From positions 6,522,955 through 6,586,954 of the forward strand of contig NC_082698.1 in the NCBI RefSeq assembly GCF_949987515.2: 64,000 nucleotides of DNA, given 5' to 3'. The notes below the pieces were generated by a model, which searched no databases, was not told the origin of the DNA, and worked only from the letters and a program-made list of their open reading frames with translations. This stretch comes from Delphinus delphis. Taxonomy: Eukaryota > Chordata > Mammalia > Artiodactyla > Delphinidae. Below, piece after piece: positions 31,318 to 43,521 of this stretch. The stretch's first letter is position 1, and each line of letters opens with the position of its first letter. A program made the position numbers and the translations under genes.

Positions 31318-34300
31318 CGGCCGTCTGTTCCTGATGTGGGGGCAGGGGAGGGGTGTGTCAGGGGTCGGGCTGCAGGGCTGCCTTAGGTGGTCTGCCCACC
31401 ACTTTGGTGGTGCTGAGTGCAGGGGGCATGCCCAGTACCCTGTTTTTGCTCCCGGCTCTTCAGAAGTGGCAGTTGGGTTTTGGGGGTCTTTTTGTATCTC
31501 GTTGCCCAGAATTTGCCCCAACGGCACATGCACGCAGTTATTTTTAGTCCCTTATAGTTTCTTTGTATTTTGTTGCTCAAGGAGACGTTTGTCCAGGTGC
31601 AAGCACTGCAGCAAAGGGTCCCAGGGCCCAGAGCCCAGCCTGCTGGGTCCCATAAAAGACTGTCCTTTGGGGTCGATGATGCCCAGACTGGGTGAGCCGG
31701 TCCCCTGATCACGTGCTTGGGGGTCAGGGCAAGGTCAAGTTGGTATAGAAACGGTGGTTTCTGTACTTTTGGCTAAGGCAGAGTTGCAAGCACAAACCTT
31801 TAGCATTATGAGCAGAACTGAAAATTCTAAAGCTATGTATAAAAATCCTTTTAACAATGCTGAACCACGGGAGTCTGCTTTGTTACTTTACTAAGTGCAA
31901 TGAACATAGTTTTCCTTTCCTTTGTAATTGTTTCCTTTTCTTTCCATTATTCTCAAGGATTGAAGCCAGTGCCGTGGCCTCAGAACCCTTCTGAGACCAG
32001 GGGTGTGGCTGGCGCAGGAAGCAGAGGGAATCTGTTCTGACCTGGGGCGGAGCCCCGTGCGTGCCTCACCGTATCACTGAATATGTGCAGGACCAAGGGC
32101 CGGGAGGGGGAGGCTCATCCTCTCCAGGCGAAAGCAAAGGTAGAATTGGACAAAATGGTTACAAACAACCATTTCAGGGCTCTGGAATTTGACCTGAGTC
32201 AGATGACAAATCGAGAAGCGTTTATTCTTGAAAACCCGCCCTTTGGGCCAGACCAGCGGGAGTGGCCTCGTGGCCTAGAGATGCCCCTCACCCCTGTGCA
32301 CCCACTGCTGGGACCCTAGATTCGGGCAGGAGGAGAAAACCAGGGCTTTTTCAGTGCAAGGTGGTGAACCCTGTAGGAAGGGAATAGGAAAACCTGCAGC
32401 GTTGCTAGTCTGAGCTTGTGGTCCCAGTTGGGATGAGCCACAGACCAATCAGAAATGGAACGGGGACCTCGTGGGGATGAGAGCTCCACAGAAGGACTGA
32501 CTGGGTTAGCCGACTGGGAGGAGTACTTGTGTGCAGTGCAGTGCCGGCCCGACACAGACCAGGGGGATGCAGGGTGCGGGCCAGAGGGAACTTGTGGGGC
32601 CACGGGTGTGTCCTATAACCGATCGTGGCGTTGGTCGCACAGGGAGGCCATTTGTCCCGGAGGATTGCGTAAAATAATTTGGAGAGCGCTGCGTTATACA
32701 CACGTTTTTCTCTGTATTATCGAAGTGAAATAGGTTAGACCACGAATCAGGAACTCTGGCTGCACATGAGAACCACGTGACGTGCTTCTGCAAAGGGAGT
32801 TGCTTCGCCCACCCCCATTCTACTTAATTGTTTCCTAGGGCAAAGCCCAAGCAGCAGGCGTTTTAGAAGCCCTCCAGGTGGTTCCCATCTGCAGCCACGT
32901 TTGAAAACCATCGCACCTGGCCAGGGGGCAGTCCCCGGTCGAGTCTAGAAGCTGGAGAAGTACGAAAGAGGCGCCGGGCAGCGGAGAAGGAGACGAGAAA
33001 CATGGCTGGAGGCGGGCGGGGAGACAAAGGTGAGAAGGGGTGCGTGGGCTGCAGAAGAGGGGCCGCATCACCCCACGGGGGCAGGGGCGGGAGGCGGCCC
33101 AGGGAGGGTGAGAGCGGGGCTGGGCACAGGCGACAAGGATTTGCTAAATGTCTTTCATCCGCATGGCAGCCTGAAGTGACCTTTTGGAGAGGAGGTGACC
33201 AGGGTTTAAGGAGAGGCGGGGCAGATTTGGAAAGATGGAGGTCAGTTTGGGATTTGGAAGGGTTGCTGCCGACTCAGTCCATCAGAGGGAGGTGAGCCAG
33301 GCATCGAGGGTGCAGGTTTCCTGGCCGTCGCTGTGAGTGGGGGACCTGGGCTTTGGCAGCTGGGCTGGGGGGCTCCTGTTAGCAGTTTAGAACGTGAGGG
33401 CTGGTAGGCAAACGTGAGTTTTAAAGTGACTGGGGAAGGACCCCTGGTTCTGCAGATACTGGGGACGGCAGAAGGCAGCGTCTCAGTAACGTTCAGCTCC
33501 GGAAAGTTAAGCCCAGAGAGGCCACACGTGGTTCTGCTCACCCCTTCCCAGAGGCTGACAGTTCCTCCTAAGGCCCAGAGTTCTGCTGGTTCGTTGTCTG
33601 TGGGCTGGTAGGAGAGAGTGAATGGCAACCTCAGGACAGGAGCTCGACAGGCACAGGTCCAGCCTGGGAAGGGTTAGCTTTGAGGTTGTGGAGCCGGCAT
33701 GAGGCACGAGTCCCACACGACCCTGATAGAGCCCCCAGCCCCAAGTTTCCTGTGTCCTTCCTGAAGATCAGAAGGGACAGAACATGAGGTGGGAGAGGAC
33801 AGATCAGGGAGCAGACACTGAACAGAGGTGCTGTAGAGGGTTCGCCGTATTCTGCGTTCGCTCTTTACCTGGGCTCTTGTGCGCCCACCCCAGCCGGTGC
33901 CGCGGAGTGTTGGTGCAGGAAGACCTTTGGGAAGAGAGTAAAGCATCGTGCGGGAATCTGCGCGCCGAACCAGTGCTGGGCCTCGGGCCTGGGGTGGTCA
34001 GCAGTGAGTTGAAGGTGTTCCCTTTGGACCTTAGAGCTGAGCTCATAATTATGGGATGCGTTCTCGGGCGCTGTTCCAAGTTTTAGATGCTTTAACTCAT
34101 TAGTTACATGTAATAACTCACCTAACGAGTTAAAATAATGGCTCCGTGCCAACTATTGGGTTAAATGTTGATGCAATTATGTTAATTGTGAATGGAAGGT
34201 AAAATAAAAACATTGCGATGTATATGGTTTTTTTAGAAAATAAACTAGCAGGAAATCATTTTACTAAAAATTCTAATGTGTAACATATTCTTAACAATAA

Positions 34301-37183
34301 GCCAAATAATGCCATTCAGGATTTACTGCTGTGTCTGAGAGGTTTATCCGGTGCAAAGGTGACGTCGGGTCACGACCTCTGACACCTAATGAGTCTGGGC
34401 CACGTGCTGGGAACCTGGGGGTCAGAGACAGCACGGCTCCTGCCCTCAACGGGCTGCAAACACTGTGAAGGGACAAAGTCGGGAGGCAGCTGAGCTCAGC
34501 AGAGCTGGTCTGTACTTCACTCGGCAGGACTGCGGCCGGGAGAGGGGGGCGGTCCACAGCTTCACTCTCCGAGGCTCTGTCGCCAGGAGCCTGACAGTGG
34601 AGTCCCAGGATGGCCGTCTTCGAAACCGAGTCGCCTGCCTTTTGTGTCAGTGTCATTGTCATATTTTCCTTCAGAGATTTTATTTAAAAAACTAGATTTC
34701 TTTTTTTTTTCCTTAAATCCATTTCTTACAATTGTCAGAGGTTCTTGGCTGGGCAATGTGGTGTCATGTGACTTCAGCCCTCGATCATACCTCTCTGCCC
34801 CTCTCCCGAATCCTGACCCAATCCTTTCCTCCCCAAACATTTTATAAATGAGAAGGGACGTGGCACCAGGGCTGACCGGTCTGACCATCAGGGCCTGGTG
34901 TGCGCCAGCTCCAGGCAGGAGGTGCAGGCGAGAAGGGCAGGCCGCCAGACTGGGCTCCTGGGGTCCCACCTCCCTCACAGGTTTAACTTCCCCAAACTGG
35001 AAACGTTCACTTTACCTCCTGGAAAATTGCTCCTCGGCGCCAGATAAAGTGAAAAACATTTTGGAAAGAGCTGCAAGTTAACGATGTTGACCTGCACCCC
35101 ACGGCCAGGTCAGCCAGGAACTCCACACAGCTCAGCTTCCCCAGTCCTGTAGGCCCCCCTCCCCGTCCCCAAGGACACCCCGAGAGCTCCCCAACTCAGG
35201 CAAGAGGAGGTCAGCTCGGCCCGTCCTCTGAGTGAATAGAGGCAGAGACTCATCCACACAGTCTTCAGTCTGCAGTGTGTGGAATTAGCCAGCTGAGGGT
35301 AAACTCAATGAGACCAAGTGACAGCAAAGCAGGACAGAGCCACCCGGCTGAGAACATTCTACTTATGAGCTCACAGCCCCAGAAGGGGAAGAAACTAGGA
35401 TTCTACACGCACTGCCTCTGTCGTCTCAAACCCTCCCGCTGTTCCTGACCTCACCCGGGGTGCGGCCACGGGGCAAGGGATGACCCCGCTCGGCACAGAG
35501 CCCCAGGATCCCCTTTGGGGGGGCTGTTAGCCACTCTTACCCTCGTTGCTCACTTCAGTGCCCTAGTCACTCTGCAGCTAAGACAGATGACACAGCACAT
35601 CAGCAGGCTTGCAACGACCAGTAAGCCTCCGGCCGTGGTGACCATAATCTTGAAGTCAAGCCTCTCAGTTATCATCCTGACGTCAAGCACACACCCGGGC
35701 AGAGAAGCGCTGGGGCAGTGAATGTGCCCTCACCGTGCCCCAGCCACTTAGCAACCTCAACCTGCCTCCTTCAGTGGAGGGAGCGTGAGCCCAAGCCAGA
35801 GCCTTCTGCGTGTAAAACGTGGATAAATCTTCCTAAGCTGCTCCAGGGTGGGTAAAGGGTTTATTTGTGGATGAAAAGGGACTGAAATGCGAAGTCTAGA
35901 GAGAAGGAAGTCAGAAGGACACATGGTGGGAGGACTCTTTCTCCCCCTCTCACAGGCAGTAACGCGCAGTTGCAAATCAGACAGACCTACATTTGAGCGA
36001 GTGGCTTCGCTCCCAGACCCTGGGCCTCCTGAGATATGTTCACTTTCAGAGTCAGGCTTAAAAATCTCCTGTGGGAATAACTAAGGGAATGTCTTTTTTT
36101 CCAAAAATGTTGTGTGTGCAATGCTGAGAATGTGCAAACCCACTTTGTAAATGATACGTGTTTTAGGGGAAAAATTGTCAGTTCTCCCAATGACAAGTAG
36201 GTCATGCCATCTTAGTATTTAAGGAAATTCTAGAAGTTCCCCGCCAAACCCTTCCCCCGGCTCCGAGGTGGAGAGTGTCCTGCAGAGACAGACCAGGAGC
36301 CACCTTCGCCAGGAGCCCCTCTCCCTTATTCTCTCTTTATCGTACGGTCACACGCCTTCCTCAGCTATTTTTCTTCTGAAATCCAACTGATTTCCTCAAA
36401 ATCCAGTTTACCTGGAATAAGCAATTTGGTTAATCAAACACCATGAACCTTGAGAAGCCAGTCCCTTCAAAGGCTCGGTAATCACTGGAGAGGAGAGAGG
36501 TAACTCCCTGAGAAAAGCCAACGATTCGAATGGTAAGCCACACCTCCCTGAGTCCAGGCGTCCTGAGCTGCATGAAACCAAATAAAAATAAATTTAAAAT
36601 AAAATGAATTGTAGGGAACAAGACCCTTCAGTAATAAATCCCCTGCTCCTATGATCCTAAGAAGGATCTCATTGTCATCTAGAGGGAGACCTGACTTCCA
36701 GATGTGCCGTCTTCCGCCAGAGCTCAAGGGAGGGACAGGCAGGTTCTGGGGCTTTGAGACCCGTTGGGACGCAGGCTGTGTGACATCAGCCTTCAGAACA
36801 CCAGCTCCCAATCACAGACTTCTCAGTTCTGTCCTGCATTTAGGTTGATTTCCGCCTTCCAGGAAGTGCAGAATGTCCGGATGAAATTTGTGCATCATTT
36901 TGTTCTAAGTCTTGCAGCTTTGCAGGTTCTGGTTTCCCTCAGAGAAAATATTTAGGGTTTGTCTTCTAATCAAAACATAGTTTGAGATTTTGATAAAAAG
37001 ATGGAAGAAAAACCCTGCCACGTGGTGGGGAGTCAGTGTCCTTAGACCCAAGAGTTATGGCCACATGGTGGACACTATGTAGCCACTTATCACAACTCAG
37101 ATCTGTGTTCACTGACATATATTGATCTGATTAAGTAAATTGATAAATATAGCTGACATATAGTTGATATATATAACTATATA

Positions 37184-37338
37184 TTGATACATAATTTTTG
37201 TTTGGTTTTTTTGTTTGTTTGTTTGTTTTGGCTGTGCCACATGGCATGCGGGATCTTAGTTCCCTGACCAGGGATTGAACCCATGCTCCCTGCACTGGAA
37301 GCACAGAGTCTTAACCACTGGACCACCAGGGAAGTCCC
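37184..37338 (-). repeat. Short tRNA-derived SINE in AT-rich block
   Basis: An antisense SINE with tail seen as TTTG repeats and head ending 'ggaccaccagggaagtccc'. A 12-bp duplication, tataactatata, lies at 37172-37183 and 37339-37350. The host block (37090-37470) is a degenerate TATA/GACATA-rich repeat. Confidence 0.85.
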
Positions 37339-39696
37339 TATAACTATATACATAGTTTTATAAATGACTATATATACAAAACATACAATTGACATCTATG
37401 TCAGAGTTCTATATATGGTTATCTATGTTATACAGAGAGCATACAACTGACAGTATAGTTGAGAACTGTATACTGACATCGATAACGTACCATGCGGTGA
37501 GAAGAAGCTAGAGTTTGGTTCTGGTCACGTTTCTCCGATCACAAGGTATGGAGAGCCTGCCAAGCCAGTTCCACTAGACGAGGGGGTTCATTTAGCTACA
37601 CGAGGGCTCCTTACGGAAGCCCAGGGGCAGGAGGGGAGCAAAGTGGACCTCACGGGCACAGGCGTGGGTCTCTCTCTGGCTCTGTGTAAATGTCGCATAT
37701 CAGAGTCACATGGGAAGTACAAGATGCCGGCGCGACACCTTACGTAATTTTATTCTGCCCTTCATCTTCTTAGTTTTTGTTTTACAGAAAGTTTTTAGCT
37801 TCTGATCAAAAGCTAATTTCAAATTTAATAAAGAACGAGAACATAGCTGAAAGTGTGAATGCTGCCTGGGTAAATGTGATAAGATTAAAGGGTTATTGCT
37901 AAGTTTTCAGGCACAATAATGGTAGGTCAGATGCTTTTCTTTTTCTTCAGTCTGTCTTGGGAGGTGAGGCCAGGGTACAGACTCAGGAAGCAGAAGGAGG
38001 GCCTCAGAGCTGAGCGGGAATGAGGTGCGGCTGCGAGACAGCTGCGCCTTGGGAGGGGCGGCAGGGCCCTCACCCCGGCTGAGGCCGGGCTGGAGAGACC
38101 CGCCAGCCTGGGTGCATGGAACACCAGGGTCGGGGGGACTTCACTGACCAGGATCAGTGGCAGTTTCTGAGCAGGAAGGGGCAGTGTTTGGCCGGGAGAC
38201 AGAAGCTGAGGTGGGGCCTGCGGTGACACAGAGAAGGCGGCCGGGGGCCTTCCCCGGCCTCCGTGCCCGGGGGCGGAGGCTGGCCACCTGTGCAGACCAG
38301 ATGCACACAGTCTAATCACACACACAGTTTTGTGGTTGCTGCTTTTCCTTCCTCTGGCCACCCAGAAATAAGTCGTGGGCCCTCCCTCGGCCTGAATCCT
38401 AGTAGTAGAACCACATTTCTTTAAATTGCTCCGGAGCCAAGCTGAAAGAACTTTGCACACAACTGTTGCCATAAGAGACCTGCGCATGAATCCGGTTGTC
38501 CTTTTCCTTCACATCACACAGAGGAGGAATTAGTTCAGTGACGTAAAGAAATGGCCTCAGAGCGGACTTTGATGGTTCGGATCTTTCGGAGTTGTAAGCA
38601 CATCTTTCTGTGCCTTAAGAAGTCCAGAATTTATATTGGGAACATTCAAAGAATCTCAATTACAGAATTAGGTCATCATGGGGGTTTCTATAATTACAGC
38701 TGTATTTCATTCTTGGAGCTTTAAAAAACATCTTAAATTTAACTTGCTGTGAATACTCTAGATTCAAAAATCATTCCAGTTGGAGTGAATCATACCTTTA
38801 GCCAGGCATGTCACACTCTTCTCAGTGGTAGACCTTTCAAATATATTGAATATTTGGTTGCTAAGGAATGTAACTGCTTGTGATGCCTTGTGCGTTGTGA
38901 CCTCAGAAGTGTCTAACTCAGTGGATCTATTCTATTGCACACTGACAATATACCAGATATTCAGGGCAAGGAACAAATAAGCACCGCTTAAAATAATCCT
39001 ACGCTGTTTCAGAGCATGAAATTAGCATTTGGATCTTAAAATGAAACGAAGCAAAATTACAAAATATTCATAGGACAGTGGGTAAAGTCACCTGGGTAAA
39101 ATTTGGGAGTCCCGGGCTGTATCCCTGCTTCAACCTAGGCTGTCTGAATCGGGGTGAATTGCTTCAACTCTATTCCAGTTTCCTCATTTGCAAAAACGGG
39201 GCTGGTGGTGGAACTAGATGATTCTAAAGCTCTGGAATAAAGAAGAATCCAATAATAAGCATCATGATGTTTTTCTTTAAACAGAGAGGATATAGTAATT
39301 AGGATAGGAAAATGATCTGGGACAATCCACGGGCCCCTAACATGTAAACGGAAAATCTTGAGACTATAAAGGAAGGAGAAGGAAAATAAGATGCTGATGT
39401 GAAGAAGACTGCATGGTTTTTGTTGTTTTGCTTTTGCTTTTGATGAGCACCAGTGGGCTGGGAGCTGCAGCGAAGATGTGAAAGAGAAATCGACTCCTGG
39501 GGTTAAATCTAGAGGTGATTCAAGGCCTGGGGAGTCGTTGCTTTGAGCAGAGGCCACTCGGATGGATGCTGCAAGTCCTGCTTTCTCCTGGAATCAGAGA
39601 ACAGCACGGATGGCTGGGGCCCACACTGAAAGCTGTCTCTCTCGTTTCCTGTGACTTAATGGTAATAGAACACATTAAAACTTGTTTGGCTCTCAG

Positions 39697-39868
39697 AAAA
39701 TCAATACCAGAGATATGACAGTGACAAGGACCAGGCCCAGACAGAAGATGAACAGGGAAGAAGCTGCCCCAGATTGATTTCAGAAGGATTTCCTGGCATC
39801 CCAAGTCCCTGGACGATGCCTTTTATGACCGAAGAAAGCAGTTCATTTACTTCTTCAAAGGGTCCCTC
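39697..39868 (+). pseudogene. MMP21: MMP21 relic, penultimate exon
   Basis: The acceptor 'ttggctctcag' ends at 39696. The frame is open to 39806 and includes the hemopexin-type segment [15 protein letters not shown] single C is missing in 'agtccctggacg' (39804-39813) relative to the expected Pro-Leu-Asp codons, which shifts the rest. The Trp expected after QY is Gln (cag). The right edge is 'ccctcgtaatag'; if the exon ends after ctc, the donor is GTAATA. Confidence 0.92.
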
Positions 39869-40134
39869 GTAATAGAAGGCTTTCCAGCCTGGTATTGCTT
39901 GTCATCCTTGACTGAAATTTGTCAGATGACCAAGTTCTTAGTTAAAAGCTGTTTTCAATTACTGCAGACCTATATATACGGCCATGGCAGATCATCCCAT
40001 CATACAGAAAATTATTAGGAACTTCAAGCCCAAAATATTTGGTGCAAAGCCACAGATTTGCTTACCTCGTTGCTATAAATGAACCTAAAAATCAATGACT
40101 TCCAGAAAAGCCAGTCTTAACTTTGCTTTGCAAG

Positions 40135-40425
40135 TGTTTGCATCGATGTGAATAGAAATCAAGTCCTTGACCCTTATCCGATGAAGATGATTAAGGTTTT
40201 TTCCGGAAATAGAGCCACAAAGCCATTCTGTCAATGTAGACTCAGCTGACTACTCCTGCACTCACCGCTCGCCTTCTGCAAAGGCAGCACGTGCTGGAAA
40301 GTTGTCAATAGCAGGGACAAACAACAGATTCCTGGCTGCCTTCAAGTGGCTTATTTCCCAAGCAGTTTAGCTCAGAGCAGTGGCTTGACGTCTGTGACGT
40401 TGATTCCTGCATCCTGAACTCGTGA
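40135..40425 (+). pseudogene. MMP21: MMP21 relic, terminal exon
   Basis: The acceptor is 'tttgctttgcaag'. The frame breaks near 40143 (missing base in the Phe codon before DVNRNQ). It breaks again in the middle, where the FFFKG hemopexin strand is damaged, and near 40326 (one A missing after DKQQ). The last stretch, [18 protein letters not shown] then [13 protein letters not shown], is intact to the TGA at 40423-40425. Similarity over nearly the whole exon leaves no doubt about its origin. Confidence 0.93.
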
Positions 40426-40924
40426 TGAGAAAAATAGGCAAATGGAGAGCCAGAGGATTTCTAAGAGAAAAAGTCCGATTTCTTTTACAAAGAAAACAAA
40501 CCAGACTTTTAGTAACTGGAGCAAATATGCCTCCTTAACTTAAAACCCAATGGGAAAAGCATTACTTGAGCTTTTAAATTACTTGATTGGAAAATCAAAT
40601 TTCTCAACAAATAATTTTACAAAAATTTTAGGAAAGGTTAGAAAAAGCATCCTGAGGAATACCTGTCTGCCTTCCACTCTGTCTAGGGCTCTGTAGCCGC
40701 GTTTCCCAACACCCACCGTCTGTCCCTCCACCCACCTCGGCCCCAATTTCACCGAGAGACAGGAAGGCAGCCATAGCCATGGGTCCAATCACGGGAGAGG
40801 CCACTCACCCCCTGAACCCCAAGGGCGTGGAAATGATTTTACTGCACTGAAAACTCAGGGATTCAGTGGAAAAGAGCACAGAATTTGTATTAACTACACT
40901 CCAAAATCCCTGTCCTAACAATTT

Positions 40925-41115
40925 ATCTTTTTCTAATACTTGACAGTGTACAAAAGGTTTTCATGTGTATTTCTCTCTTGCTCTTCACAACTCTTGTCAG
41001 TGGCAGGACAGATACTGCTGTGCACGTTTCTAGATAAAGAAACTGAAGTTCCCCAGTTGTGTCTCTGGCCAAAGGTCGACCGCCAGTCGCTCCTGACCCT
41101 GCTTCGCCTCATCCC
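40925..41115 (+). repeat. MIR fragment between MMP21 relic and EDRF1
   Basis: Wording 'cacgtttctagataaagaaa' and 'ctcttgctcttcacaact' fits a plus-strand MIR. It lies in the short gap between the convergent MMP21 and EDRF1 3' ends. Confidence 0.5.
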
Positions 41116-41335
41116 AGCCTAGTGCCCTTGCACTCTCTCCTTTCACGAGGTGCTCTTCTGTTTGAATATACACACCTGCATCCCAAATGGCCCTGAACAG
41201 AACAGCTTTCCAGCTCTCTGTAATTCCTATAATGTGCTCCTCCCTCTTCAAGGCAGGAAACACTTTATATGGCAGCTTATTTATGTTCCGAGGGTTAGAC
41301 TACCAAAATAAGACTCTTGAAGCTAATTGGATAAC

Positions 41336-43349
41336 TTTATTTTTCCTGTATCAGTTATCTTAGCCATCATGCTCCTTTAACTTTACATAATACATAACAT
41401 GGCCACCATTACCTGTTCTTAACATAAACAAACCCCCCCAAAATTAATGTAATAAGGACAAAACGTGGGCACTGAAGTTAAACTGAAAAAGAACTCTCAA
41501 CGATCAGGCCACAAATACCCCATACTTCTGAAGACGCAGCTAAAACACAGGCACTTTAAAAAGCTTTAATTTAAATTAAAATCAGCAAATGACAAAAACA
41601 TTTTAAAAGGATCTTTTCTTCCCCTGTAGGAACTTGCATGTTATTGCTCTGACAAATGAAGAGAGCTGGAATTGATATCTTCTTGCTTAAAAGCACATCT
41701 TCCTCTTGACTGAAACGCTGTTTGCTAAGGAGAGAGGTAAGATGAGCGACTCTAATACCGTGAACTCCAGCTTCTTTCTGCCTAAGTAGAATATCCCTTG
41801 GAATTCATTAACCCCCAAATTAGATATAATCAATGGACATGTCCGGGTTTAACTAACAAGAGTTTTATTCTGTGTGTGCGCTTGCCACAAGGGGAAACAG
41901 AATGACAGCTGTCCTGATATGAGACATCGTTGATTTTGTACAACTGCTTTACAATTTAGGCAAAACTTTCAATGCTTCAGTGATTAGCTGATGCAGATCT
42001 GTCCCGAGGACAATGCAAACTGCATAATTACAAGGAAGTGGACAAATGGCAAGTGGTAATTCTGCCGGGCTATGAGAGCTGCCAACTCACCAGTGTAAAC
42101 ATCTGAAAATCTCAGTGTACGAAAAAGGAGTCTGTAAAAATTCAGCTTAAAACAAGTTTATTCCAGACAGTTTTCTAGTCTAGTTCATATTTCTTCAGAA
42201 GGGTGTGGCTAGTGAGTGGAGGGGGGCTGCACAGTGAAAATCATCTGCACGTAGCACCGAGGCGGGTCGGCAGCAGCATGTCTTCCCACACTCAGGCCAG
42301 GCCAGTGGACTTGGTGGCGGGGCAAGCTCTTGTCCACAGAGGCATCATGCACGTAAATCCAAACCATCAACCCAACAGGACAGAGGATGCTGGATCTGTA
42401 GGTTACGGTATCTTTTGAAACTGAGATCAATTAACTGTGACAAGTACAGACAGCCTTGCATGCTGTAGGCACTGGAAAAAGAGAGTATGTTTTAAGCAAC
42501 TGGACAAGAGCCATATAGCAGCAAGTAGTAAGTATAATATTCTAGTGAGAATTTAGTGGATGGCAGAATTTTATTTTTAATGATGTTTTAATCTTCACTT
42601 TGTAAAATTTATTAATTAAACCAGTTCACATCAAAACTCAATGTGAAGAATGTGAAATGGAAAACTACAAAGACATTTTAAATAAATAATTTATTTATTC
42701 AAAATAGTTTTCTTACCTTATTCACAGTTTCAAGTTTAAAATGAAAAAAAAGGGGGGGAGAGTACCAATTCTTGATCAACTGTCATACAAAGTCAGAGAA
42801 AAGCAGATCCGTTCAGAACATGCACTGAAGAGAGAACTGTGCAATGGCTAGTCTTCGAAAAATCCTGTACTGAAGCTTAAAAAGGGCAGGCTTTTTCTGT
42901 GCAATTGAGAAGGGAACACTGTGGATGTACAGGAAGTTTCTTTAACTGACCTGAACCACTAAAATCATTTGGATAATAGTTCCCTTGACCAAAGTAACAT
43001 TTATCCAAGATAATTCTCTCTTAAACCCATGTAGCTTAACATACTTCAAAAATATTTAAAAGTGTTAACTGCCTCACAGCAAGTCTATTAATACTGAGGT
43101 ACCACATGCTTCTCAGAGAAACGAAGGTGGGAGCTCTAGGTCTGATTCTGATGTTGGCACCTCCAACGAGGAAGCCAAAGAACTCAACCATGACTGTTTG
43201 CCACGGGAAATGAGAACTCGTTCCATGCCGTGCCTGTTTTAAGTGGATATTTCCCTCATGTTTAATGAAACGAAGCACCAAATGGACACATAGCCCCCGA
43301 GTGCAGAAGGCACTGACAGCATCTCTGCGGATGCAGCCCCAGGCGGGAG
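41336..43349 (-). other. EDRF1: EDRF1 3' UTR, extent uncertain
   Basis: The stop codon is at 43350-43352. Minus-strand AATAAA signals occur at about 42690 (AT-rich), 42157-42162 ('ggaataaactt') and 41336-41341 ('aaaataaagtt'). I cannot tell which is used. No repeat is evident over most of this interval, which fits a conserved UTR. Confidence 0.4.
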
Positions 43350-43521
43350 TCACTGAAGAGCACCACCGTCTCCGCCGCTGCCACGAGCCAGCTGGTCCAG
43401 CAAATGGACGAGAACGTCAATTCTTTCCAGGAGAGATGCGTCTTTGTTCGCAGTAGCTCTTAGAAGCTGGGAGTAAATCTGCTTGTTGGTTTTGAGGACT
43501 ACATCTTCTTCAAGGTTACTA
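43350..43521 (-). CDS. EDRF1: EDRF1 terminal coding exon
   Basis: The acceptor is 'ttttaacccag' (reverse strand). It encodes SNLEEDVVLKTNKQIYSQ then LLRATANKDASLLERIDV and LVHLLDQLARGSGGDGGALQ, ending TGA at 43350-43352. The Gly-rich CpG-containing tail differs from the Ala/Ser tail of human EDRF1. Confidence 0.93.

Larger units (their letters stand above)
30690..39696. other. Intergenic, UROS to MMP21 relic
   Basis: No functional gene is seen over 9 kb. Contents are a MIR at about 31110-31250, a G run at 31302-31317, a GC-rich patch at 32930-33130, an old L2-class phrase at about 34380-34470 ('cacgtgctgggaacctgggg'), the AT-rich block and SINE at 37090-37470, and an antisense MIR at 39075-39235. 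In other mammals the first exons of MMP21 lie here, and I could not recognise any of them. Confidence 0.6.
39697..40425 (+). pseudogene. MMP21: Decayed matrix metalloproteinase-21, last two exons
   Basis: MMP21 is a secreted zinc protease with hemopexin repeats, required for left-right asymmetry in ciliated-node vertebrates. Only its C-terminal hemopexin part is recognisable here. The first exon (39697-39868) reads [28 protein letters not shown], then after a lost base [18 protein letters not shown]. The last (40135-40425) reads DVNRNQVLDPYP, then [25 protein letters not shown] and [12 protein letters not shown] with a terminal TGA, spread over different frames. At least four apparent 1-bp lesions break the frame, and the splice phase between the two pieces no longer fits. 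The catalytic HExxHxxGxxH region was not found. Position and orientation (between UROS and EDRF1, same strand as UROS) are those of the true gene, and intron sequence separates the pieces, so this is a unitary pseudogene, not a retrocopy. Confidence 0.93.

Noticed and set aside
34385..34410. 'ggccacgtgctggg' looks like the coding of GHVLG in the MMP21 zinc site
   Set aside because: The flanks fit a common old L2-class dispersed phrase ('gtgctgggaacctgggggtc'), not the metalloprotease exon.
36651..36848. 65-codon frame considered as a possible MMP21 exon
   Set aside because: No residue pattern of the propeptide, catalytic or hemopexin regions and no convincing splice borders.
37927..38487. 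186-codon minus-strand frame in the intergenic region
   Set aside because: GC-rich chance frame, Pro/Ser/Leu/Arg-rich, with no MMP21 or other similarity.
38856..38920. Weak resemblance ('tgatgccttgtgc...tgacctcagaag') to the MMP21 exon before the penultimate one
   Set aside because: The match is too short and gapped to separate from chance by eye; a codon-aware alignment would settle it.
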